The notes beneath the pieces are model-generated. The model had not been told where the DNA came from and did not search any database. It was given only the letters and a program-made list of their open reading frames with translations. A program made the translations under genes and the position numbers. From Favolaschia claudopus (lineage: Eukaryota; Basidiomycota; Agaricomycetes; Agaricales; Mycenaceae), in contig JAWWNJ010000095.1 in NCBI GenBank assembly GCA_037176885.1, positions 744,001-808,000 on the forward strand: a stretch of DNA of 64,000 nt, written 5' to 3'. Shown piece after piece: positions 55,335 through 64,000 of this stretch; the stretch's first letter is position 1, and every line of letters begins with the position of its first letter.

Positions 55335-57692
55335 AGTTTTGTCTACGATTTACTATTTAGTGTAGAATCTCTTGGGTTGGTAGATACTCTTGAAAATCGG
55401 TGTGGCAGAGGTTGAGACTTGGACATTGAATGCAAGTCGGTTGAAGCTGTGTTTCTCCCCGACGATGTGCGATTCTGGAGAGCCAGTTTTCTCTATGGCT
55501 TGCACGTAGACCGACCGGTAGGTGTGGAGAGCTGTGTGCGCGTTCTGCCGAGTCGCCCTGGAGTCCGTGGTAGACAAAAAAGATCCAATATGAAAGGGAT
55601 GTGGATGTAGGAAGGAGGCAACCCGCCGCGGTCACGGTGCAGATCAGATCAGCGGCATGGACCTAGTTTTACACTGGCTCTCTTCAAAGGGTGGCAGCAT
55701 AGTCGAATTCGAAGAACTACAACGTATGTACTTCCATTACAGACTTAGATCTACCTTACATCCATTGCCGAGAAAGAGACCTACTTGGCTGGGCCCGGGT
55801 ACAAAATCGACACCTTATCTCAAGCTAACCGTATCGCTCTCTGCATTACTCAACAACGCAGCCCACTCCCCCTCAACCTGCACATGCTTCATCTGCGGAC
55901 TTCGCCCCCCCGATTCGTCAAAAACCCAATAATCTTACTCGCCTCCCTCCACCCTTCTCGCTCCAGCTCCGCCTTACCACCAACAACAACGACCCCATCC
56001 TCGCCCTCGACCGTCCACGGAATCACCTCACCCCCACCATACATTCTCGCCTTTACATGTACCCCGCCGCCCTTCGCCCGACTCTGTGCATTCTGCAAAA
56101 CTCCGCCAAAGCTTTCACCGCTTCCCACCCGCGCACGCAGGACGTGGCGCATAATCAGGGGTGCACCAGGAGTTCGGAGGTGCTGAGGTGGGGCAGGACG
56201 GCCGAGGCGGTGGAAGCTTCGAGTTTGCAGGTCGTGCTGGTGTTGAGGGCGTAGACGATGAAGATGGAGCTATAGAGATGAAAGAAACGTTAGCGTACTT
56301 GAAATGTGTAATAGTAGTGAATGATCAAGGACGCACCCGTATAGAATCCATAGCTGCCATGCTTCCATTCTTTGCTGAAGATGAGGTGTAGTACAATGAG
56401 CCAGATGGATGGGACGAACAGAGAAACTCGCAGCGATTCGATTCGGTTGACGCTTACGAGGATGAAGGAATGAAAGAATGAGGGGGAGGGAACGAGAAAA
56501 GAGAAACAATGTGCGTTGTCATCAGAGAGCCGGGCGTGGCGGTGTGTTCCTTACACTGTCGGGCGAGATCTGGGATGGGGAACTCCTATTTCTTTGGGGC
56601 CCAGACGTCTTGCCCTTCGCGCTGAAAAAAATGGATGAAAGAATCAGTGCTACGGGCAGAGAAAGTGAGCAAAGTCACCTACTGCTCGTAATTGGCTGCA
56701 GAAATTGTGAAAAACGGAAAACGAAAACAAGGTAGCGCGAAATAAGATACGGAGGCATCGATGATCATCGAATCGCGAGATAACGTGCAAAAAGCCATAG
56801 GGTTGCAACCACCAACACTGCACCGAGGCGTGTGTAGATGAATAGAGCCCCCACAAGCGGGAGGGTGTATCGACAAGGCCGAGTTCGAAAGCAATCGAAA
56901 GACAAATTTGTTTTGTGCCTGCCACTCCTCCTCATTCTTTACTAGAAGCGCACCGAATCGGCCCATGAAGTACACAGGGAGGCGGAGGATCGGCGGGAAG
57001 ATGAAGAAACGTAGGCGGATGAGGATAGAGATGGTCGCGCGTCAGGGTGGGAAGCGAGGAGCGGCGACTGGGGAGAGTTACGGGTGGGGTCGAAAGCGCG
57101 CGGAAGGCTTCAATCTAGTGCTTTGTTCGCCATAGTACTGACAGACCCAGCTGCTCGAGATTTAAAACATCGCAGATAGCCAGTAATCGGGCGTGGGTGT
57201 GAGGGTCAAGCCGACGCAGGAGAGGGAAAGCAGCAGTAGACACAAGAATGAAGGAGTCTTCGACGGTATCCCGGATGGTGCTTCAAAACACGGATTCTGC
57301 AAATTTTTGCACAATGGCGGCACTGTGTCGCTCTCGCAAAGGCCTCGAGATTAGCTTGAGACCACGATTTTGCGCAGTGAATGTGATGCTGGGGGCTTTT
57401 AGATTGCTATAATCTTGGGTCGATTGGGCTGTTGGAAGTTGCGAACAAGTTGTATGCAGGGTTGGCGCGTGTCATGTTTACTCTATTTTTGTTTCCTACC
57501 ACCATGTTCTCTTACCCGCATTCAGATTCCTCCTCACCGTCTGCGGCTATTGTTTTTCAGGTTTTGAGCACTGGTCGCCCGGGCTAGGTCTGCACAAACT
57601 CGGAGAGTTCCTTCGGGTCACCGCTTCCGTACACGCATATCTCTGCAGTTTTCTCTCCAAAATTTCTGCAGGTCTCTGGAGTCTGCCCAAAA
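55335..57692. other. Mosaic intergenic region between copies E and F
   Basis: Bases 55335-55650 are the 3' flank of copy E, weakly like that of copy D. From 55785 to 57140 the DNA is CT/GA-rich. One minus-strand frame (56152-55889) has protein-like composition but is closed at both ends and matches nothing I know. From about 57335 the sequence matches the spacer ahead of copy E. Confidence 0.45.
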
Positions 57693-60015
57693 ATGGATTT
57701 ATTGAGCTCATCTCAATCTACACCTGCAATCTTCATGAAGGAATTCGGAAAACTCGGTGAAGGCGTTTACCCCTCATCAAAGAGATTATATGCATATGGC
57801 TTCCTCGTAGGCAGCAGCCCTGTTGTTGCTCTTGCTATACGCTCACGTTCCACTTCCTCCTGCCTTTTCCTCCTCCCCCGCCTTCACCTCTTGAAACGTC
57901 AACGCAGTATCGTCCCCTCCTCCCACCCTATTCTTATTCGCATAGATATTCGATCTCCACTGCAACTCGCTTCTGGCCTTGCGAGCTGTGCATTTCCGCA
58001 TCAAGCCCTCTGTTCCTCGAACCCGTCGTCGTTTCGGAGCGATGCTCGACCTTAGTAACGCAGGCAGATGAGGAGGATATGGGACGTGGAGCAGATAGTG
58101 GTAGAAGACCAACGGGGAGGGGCTCGGGATGAAGTGACGAAGAGCTAATGTGAGGTTCGCTGGAGGGGAGATGCCACGGGATAGTGCGCAGGTACGCGCA
58201 CACTGCAAGGCGCGTCGACCTGGAAGCAGAGGAGACGGGTGGGGTGGGTAGACCGGCGCACAAAAAGAAGGAAGGACATTCGCCTGGCCACCACAGCGTC
58301 CGAGTCGGCGTAGGCCCACTCTACATGCAGCGTCAGTCCCCCAAATCATCTGCAGCTCGATCCGTTTCGCTTACCTTCCTTTCAGGTCACTTTGCCGTCT
58401 CCGTCTTTAAATCCACTACGATCTCAAATCCGGAGATGCGGGCGGGCGAGGTTCAAATTCTCTTATCCCACCTCACCGTCTCCGGATCCGCTACGTCACT
58501 CTACACCATCCACCTCGTTGAGAATAAGTTGCCTGCGCACGAAGCAGCTTATGTCGGAGCTCTCGTCTTCAACGTGCCGGAGCTGAGGATGCGGCGATTG
58601 CCGGTTGGTGAGATAGGGCAAGGAGCGTGGAGGAAAGAGGAGGGATGTTCTGATCGGCGCGCCGGGGTTGACGAAGAAGTCGCCTGCCGTTAATGTACGG
58701 GTGTGCTGTCGAAGGAGGGGTGGAAGGCTGGCTGGCGGCTCCGAGCGCGTGACGAAGAGCATTGTGCGGAGGATGTTGTCGAATGGATTCATGAGCCACT
58801 TACGTCGGCGGTGGGCGACGAGGCTGACGCCATATTTGCAGAGAGAGCCTCCAGTCGTTACTCGATCGTGGACGAAAGCAAGCAAGGTTGCTGCCCAACC
58901 TCCCTCGCCTTACTCTGATTCACAGATCATACGTAGTATGTATACGACAATCCTGCTGCTCAACACCGGTACCCACATTGTTCAATTTGAGGAACAGCCA
59001 TGCCATTTTTCTGGCGACAACGCGTTGGCAGAACTGAACGTTCGGTTCGGACCCACAAGAGGAATGACTGAATGCTTAAATTCTGGGATGGTTTCGTTGT
59101 CACTACGACTCGCAGCTCGGATGATTGTCATCAAGCACTTTCGAATGGTGAAAAGGCTATTGCATTATACCGCGAGCTAGTCGCATTAGCCCCGCGACAC
59201 CTCCCCACCCTCGCCAGCAGCCTTCAACATCTCGCCTCCATCAAGTGGGACCTCGGATGTCGAAAGGAAGCCATCGTCGCCTGCGATGAGGCCATGCAAA
59301 CTCTACGAAACGTCGCCAAATCGGAGACCTGCTTCCTGCCCACTTTCGCTGACGCGTTGGATCAGCATCGTGCTCTACTCGTGGAGCAGGGGGATGCTGA
59401 CGACGCGGCCGCAGTGACGGCTGAAGCCGTCGAGGCGCGAAAGAAGTTCGCGTCTTTGCCCCCTAGGCCCGAGTGCTTATTTGAGAAAGTAATGAATTCC
59501 AGTGACGAGGAGCTGGATTGCTGGGAATTGAAGCCGTCGGAGGAGGATCGTGGTGCTCTGGAGGAACTCGCGGGTGAAGGTGGCGAGATGGAGGATGTCG
59601 AGAACCAGGATGGCTTTGACACTCCAAAGATTGTCGAAGTCGTGGAAGCGGGTTTGATGACGATGGAGATGGTGAAGAAACCTTCATCGCCGTATCCCGC
59701 GGCGACGAGGCAGGATACAGATTCGACACCTCATAGCCTCGCCGCTCTTGTCGTACCAATTGCCAAAGTGCGCCTCGCCGAGGATTTCGAAATGGTAGGT
59801 AGTTAGTCATGACGTCGAGCCACAGAACTCATCGAAACCCCCAGGTTGAAACCGAGATTTCTCGTGCCACCTCGCCGCAGACAGCCTTAAAAGATGTCTT
59901 GAATAAGCCTCTGAAAATCACGCTGAGCATGAGCATGCACAGTAGGCCAATGGATGTATCGTGGTGGGTTTTGCTAGGGGTTTTGTTTGCTTTCGTATAC
60001 GCGCAGGTTGCTTGA
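57693..60015 (+). pseudogene. TPR relic F (first exon and 3' end of a D-type gene)
   Basis: At 57693 MDLLSSSQSTPAIFMKEFGK and LGEGV align with the first exon of the TPR genes, behind a spacer like that of copy E. The next 1.25 kb are unrelated. Homology resumes at about 59103 inside the last third of copy D: QALSNGEKAIALYRELVALA, HLASIKWDLG and EAVEARKKFASLPP. It then continues through the same intron (59795-59844) and last exon (59845-60015) with the anchor MDVSWWVLLGVLFAFVYAQV. Most of the N-terminal and central body is missing and the joint is frameshifted, so no functional protein is expected. The tail piece (from 59072) is still open. Confidence 0.82.
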
Positions 60016-60462
60016 AAGCTTGATTTTTATCCTTTGATATCTGAATGTCATTCTTGAGGTAGAATAGGATGGCACGGAGGTTTCATGTATGTGTGCGTTT
60101 CCGGACAAATAGTTTTTCTCTTCGAAGTTTGTTATTGACCGGTCCAGACGTAACGAGCTGTGTGCGATACGAATTTCTCATCGAGCCGTACAGGAATCTA
60201 TCGTATAAGGTCAATAGGAACGGGATGTGGATGAAGGAGAGACCGAGCTTGCCTGCGGCGCTGATCAGCATACATTCATTTTGAAGCCTTGATAGTGGCA
60301 GCACGGAAACGTTTTCCGCGACGACGAGAGGAATAGTCTGCGCGGATCCGCTGCGGTCGACCGCAATAAAAAAAAGCGAAAGAAATGCATCTCAAGTCTG
60401 AATGGGTTGCAACTGTCCTCGCTTGCTCCCCGTGGTGCTTTCTGGCCACCGAGGACCTTGAC
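60016..60462. other. 3' flank of relic F and array spacer
   Basis: Bases 60016-60300 match the 3' flank of copy D (46480-46766). Bases 60315-60465 match the sequence to the right of the transposon (50813-50985). Together they preserve the uninterrupted order. Confidence 0.7.
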
Positions 60463-61410
60463 TTCACACCGAAAAAAACGAACTTTCGACTAACCCGATC
60501 TACATACGGAAACAAATCGTCTCGACTCACTAATAGACTGGGTTGAAGCATAAGCCAATCCGCAATATTTCGACTTACTTGTCGTGCCGCTCGAGAGACA
60601 AGACGAAACAATAAGAATCGGTTTTGTTTCCTCCCAGCCGAAAGTTAGCCGAAAGGGAAATTTTCGTATTTTGTACCGAGCGCGTCGAAAGTTGAGCACG
60701 AAAGGTCTTGTTTCGGGTTGAGGATAGGGGCAGCCGAAACAGAACTCGGCACCATAAGGATCACGCAAGCCGTGGACCGGCACGAAGCACAAGCCGAAAT
60801 ACAAGGCATCGGCTTATATTTCGGGCTGTACATGCTGCGAAAGACAAGCCGACGCCTTGTATTTCGGCTAATGTATCGCGCCGGCGGATTCTTAACCGAT
60901 ACCTGGTGGGTCGAGTCTTGTTTCGGCTGGCCCTATTCTCAAAACGAAACAAGATGTTTCGTAGTTGCCTTTCGACTCGCACAACAGACAAGATCAAAAA
61001 TCCTCGTTCCGCTAACTGTAACACCATCATTTCTTTCTTATCTCGTGACCGTGTTCTACTCAGACTGCATCCACTTTCCGCTCCGTCTACATTATCCTGC
61101 GCTCATATATGACTTCATTCCGCTTTGTTTTACTTACTTACTTGCTATAAGTACTCCGATGTATTAGCTACAATTCTTTGGTGAATCTAGAACTTAAACC
61201 AGTCAAAAATATGTGACGAAACTATTGCCTACCGGTAAATCTTTCGTCACACTAACTTTCGGCTGGGAGGAAAGAAAGCCGATTTTTTATTGTTTCGCTT
61301 TGTCTATGGAGCGGCATGACAGGGAAGTCGAATCATTGCGGATTGGCTTATGTTTTGGCTCATGTACTATGTCTGTGGATGCGACGAGAAAATCGCGTTT
61401 TTTCAAAACG
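60463..61410. mobile_element. Foldback element with long inverted repeats
   Basis: The left arm (about 60463-60660) and the right arm (about 61213-61410) are inverted copies, about 75-80% alike. Shared blocks include CATAAGCCAATCCGCAAT, GCCGCTC, CGAAACAATAA and TCCTCCCAGCCGAAAGTTAG. A second inverted pair is nested inside (AGCCGAAATACAAGGC near 60792 and its near complement near 60855). There is no coding capacity. It interrupts the array spacer homology at about 60465, which marks the insertion point. Confidence 0.72.
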
Positions 61411-62791
61411 AGAAAAGGGAAAAAAGGGGGAAAAAGGAGGGAGATTCAGGGATTTATTCCGGACCTCCTGCACCTTATTTTGTACCTCAAAGCCTTCACA
61501 ACGATGAAAACAATGCTTTTTTCTGTTTGATTGGACTATCGAAGCCGGCCGTTCCGTGGAAAATCCTCTGATTTCAAACCTATGTCTTTCGGAGATATAT
61601 ACATAGGCCCAGCGAATGGTTTTCAAGATCTTTGTACTTTCTCTCACGTCAATGGCGGCAACTCGGCTCTGTTACTGCAAACAACAGCACATCATCAAGA
61701 CACGAACCCTTTCTCTCCTGCTCCGACGCGTCTCTTGTTACCGGTAGGTGCAGTAATCATGACTTTGATCAAGATATGCCAGCAGATAATTTTCTAGCGT
61801 GTTTCTGGCACTAATTTCGGCAATACTTGCAAGTCATCGGCGAAACACCAGAAACTTCTTGAGCTCTTTTTTGGTTTGTTTTGAGGCTATCATATGCCCA
61901 ACTCAACACCTTCAGGCCTCTGGATTAACAAGACTTGCACATCTTTGTTATTTTGACTGGAATTTGGACCGCGGCAGATCCAAATGATCAATTCCTCCGA
62001 TTGTCTGCTAGCTCATCAAAGCCGTCCCTGGTGCCATATCTCCCTTGTAGACTCAAGACATCGCTTTAAGCCTCTTTCTTTTACCTAGAGAGGACTGCTT
62101 CTCTCTATAATTCAACTGGAAGCTCTGTTCAAAATGTGTTAAATTGTCTTATGGCTGTTTTAGTGTTTCAAACTCTGTTGTTCAATATTCCTGACTTGGG
62201 TTCCCTTATAGACAGTCAAGAATGATCTCTATATATGAGGACTCATCCTGCCTGGACATCCCTGATCTGCTGTAACCAGCAATTATTTGCCAGTCTCTCT
62301 CCTTTGTATTCACCATGAATTGGTGAGTCTGAAATCAAGTCTGTGCAGCACTTCATTCTACACAGGAAGTCAGGCATTTGGCTTGCTATATATTTATCTC
62401 TAATGTGGAACACAACACTGCTCCGTAACTCTCACCGCCGCCTCAACCTGAGTTCAACTTGTTAATTTTCATGTACAATACTTCAGTGTCCCAGAATCAA
62501 GCAAATGAGCTCAGAATTATAGTCTAAGATGCTTCAGTATAGTTATACAGCAGTTTTGCTCGAGAAAACTGCCCGTTTGAACGAAGAATTGGAAAGATGT
62601 TCGAAATTTGGTTCAATGCGAGCTAAACCCACGCGAGCTTGCGAGCGGCTGGGTTAAGTGGAAGATAAGGGAGATTAGATAGTATACGCGTTACCTGTGA
62701 CGTGACCTACCTACTTTGGTTTACAGACGCGTTCGTCGCGTCCCCTCCTCGCTCCTCCAACACGTCTCTCAGCCTCCATTTTCGACAAAAA
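61411..62791. other. AT-rich intergenic region
   Basis: No gene or clear repeat was found. It may include the 5' part of the retroelement whose ORF begins at 62792. Confidence 0.4.
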
Positions 62792-63982
62792 ATGTCAACA
62801 CAAGGCCCTTCGAACCCGACTCAAACCCCTCCGACCTCTACATGCGGCGAAACTCTGCCGCTCCCCGCAACTTTCGACTTCGCAGCGTGGTCCAAAGCAC
62901 CACCAGACTTGCCGATCCCTGACGACTTCGACCTTAAAGACCGTAACAAGTACAACTGTGAAGTTGACGACCATAACAGGCTCAGCGTCCGCACGACCAA
63001 GGCTTACGCAGCCGCTCTTCAGGACGGCACAGTCACTCCGGCCATGGACATCGGGCTGAAGCTCAAGTCCTTCTACCTGTACTCCCAAGACGAAGTCGAC
63101 GAAATCGTCTCCTCCACCGAATTCGAACGTCTCGTCGGACCCCTCCCCTCCACTCTAGCTCTCGTCGTCTACCAGAAACGGAAAAACCTACACCGCGCCG
63201 AAGATCTTAGAAAAGAGCTGGAGAAGCGCACTAAGGAGGCAGAAAAGGAGAGCTCGAGGCTCTTGGAAGGGAGCATGGTGATGAACAAACCCGTTCCAAT
63301 TGACTCTATTGCTAGCCGCCCCGTCACCGCCCCCAGCATATTCCTCGCCGCCATCGCGTACAAACAACACCCTCCAATCTTCTGGTTCCAAGACGAACGT
63401 CTGCGGTGCGCCACGGAATACCCCGACGACATTCCCAACAAACGGATTATCCCACTACACGACACCGCTGCCGACAAGATAAATTTAATCGACATGGAAA
63501 AGCTTACCGCCTTGTGGGGCGGCGACGACTCTGCCGACGGCTACTCGGTGTTCGCATGGACGCAGTCCTCCGCCAACTACGTCAAAGCTCTAGAGCGCTT
63601 GAGCGCCCCCGTCTCTGCCTCAAATCCTTTCTCTTTTGCTGTTGAAATGTCTAAACATCGGGATTTCTTCCTCAGGATCGAGAATTTCGAGGCCGACTTC
63701 CCGCTCTGGTACCCTTCGGAGAAGTTGTTGCGTAACGCGATTCTCGACCAATCGCCTTTCGATTTAGTCCAATGGTCTACGAAGGTCAGTATCGCGGTTG
63801 GCACTCTCAAAGCCGCTAGACTGGTAGCTTCCGGCAACTCTGCCCCAGTCACTCGCAGAGCCATCGACCTCGGCGTCAATCCCCAACCACCTCCTGCCCG
63901 ACCTCCGAAGCAGTCCAGCTCTCGAGACAACGCCAACCATTCCTTTCGGGACTCTGACGACTCGCGCGGACGCTCACGTTGA
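62792..63982 (+). CDS. Retroelement gag-like ORF (tentative)
   Basis: 396 aa from the ATG at 62792 (MSTQGPSNPTQTPPTSTCGE). A Thr/Pro-rich start is followed by a mixed helical body, a strongly charged coiled coil (HRAEDLRKELEKRTKEAEKE) at about residues 130-160, and a basic Arg/Ser-rich end (RPPKQSSSRDNANHSFRDSD). This layout is like the ORF preceding reverse transcriptase in basidiomycete retroelements. The coding style (long intronless frame, basic tail) supports it; the pol part would lie beyond the window. No zinc knuckle is visible. A host protein of unknown function is the alternative. Confidence 0.5.
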   Translation: MSTQGPSNPTQTPPTSTCGETLPLPATFDFAAWSKAPPDLPIPDDFDLKDRNKYNCEVDDHNRLSVRTTKAYAAALQDGTVTPAMDIGLKLKSFYLYSQDEVDEIVSSTEFERLVGPLPSTLALVVYQKRKNLHRAEDLRKELEKRTKEAEKESSRLLEGSMVMNKPVPIDSIASRPVTAPSIFLAAIAYKQHPPIFWFQDERLRCATEYPDDIPNKRIIPLHDTAADKINLIDMEKLTALWGGDDSADGYSVFAWTQSSANYVKALERLSAPVSASNPFSFAVEMSKHRDFFLRIENFEADFPLWYPSEKLLRNAILDQSPFDLVQWSTKVSIAVGTLKAARLVASGNSAPVTRRAIDLGVNPQPPPARPPKQSSSRDNANHSFRDSDDSRGRSR

Positions 63983-64000
63983 TAGGGCCGCTATACGGCT

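Noticed and set aside
55889..56152. Minus-strand 87-codon frame with protein-like composition (VHVKARMYGGGEVIPWTVEG)
   Set aside because: It is closed at both ends, no splice partner was found and no family is recognised. It may be a relic, but the evidence is too thin.
58184..58885. Overlapping plus and minus frames inside relic F
   Set aside because: Both strands are open because of GC bias. A faint resemblance to an aminoacyl-tRNA synthetase OB-fold could not be supported by a second motif.

Overview
The window looks like nuclear DNA of a mushroom-forming basidiomycete (Agaricomycetes). Genes are split by many 45-66 bp introns with GT-AG or GC-AG ends, intergenic DNA is CT-rich, and the gene families are typical of that group: coiled-coil/F-box-like proteins, TPR proteins with a tail anchor, a GPI-type aspartic protease and a class II O-methyltransferase. 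I worked out the exon structures by eye and checked reading phase at every junction; no homology search was run.

Layout. 1.4-2.6 kb: histidine protein methyltransferase (HPM1/METTL18 type), +. 2.8-8.1 kb: TPR copy A, -, broken. 8.7-9.5 kb: small TPR co-chaperone-like gene, +. 9.8-11.5 kb: F-box-like gene, -. 11.8-12.7 kb: Ser/Pro-rich protein, -. 14.9-15.2 kb: small basic protein, +. 16.0-18.0 kb: secreted aspartic protease with a GPI-type tail, -. 18-21.6 kb: no gene, but nested inverted repeats. 21.6-25.3 kb: TPR copy B, +. 25.7-27.2 kb: O-methyltransferase, -. 28.0-29.9 kb: FHA-domain Ser/Thr kinase, +. 30.1-31.2 kb: multi-pass membrane protein M1, -. 31.9-32.5 kb: F-box-like relic. 32.5-36.3 kb: TPR copy C, -. 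37.2 kb: second F-box-like relic. 38.0-40.2 kb: flavin split-barrel/ferredoxin-reductase fusion, +. 40.6-41.7 kb: membrane protein M2, -. 42.6-46.5 kb: TPR copy D, +. 46.8-50.8 kb: a 4,038-bp DNA transposon with terminal inverted repeats. 51.4-55.3 kb: TPR copy E, +. 57.7-60.0 kb: TPR relic F, +. 60.5-61.4 kb: foldback element. 62.8-64.0 kb: retroelement gag-like ORF, +.

The dominant feature is a six-member family of about 1,170-1,216-residue proteins. Each has a short N-terminal four-exon helical region, a long TPR-like superhelix and a single C-terminal membrane span. The N-terminal region resembles the HeLo/MLKL-type four-helix domains that fungi couple to immune or cell-death receptors; that resemblance is inference. 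The copies form three sister pairs (A/B, C/E, D/F). Four are intact (B, C, D, E) and two are decaying (A, F). The spacers are shared too, so this is a tandem array under birth-and-death evolution with transposons inserted into it. Two paralogous multi-pass membrane proteins (M1, M2) and two F-box-like relics lie between the copies. I propose the array as a rapidly evolving, membrane-tethered sensor or effector family; no function has been shown.
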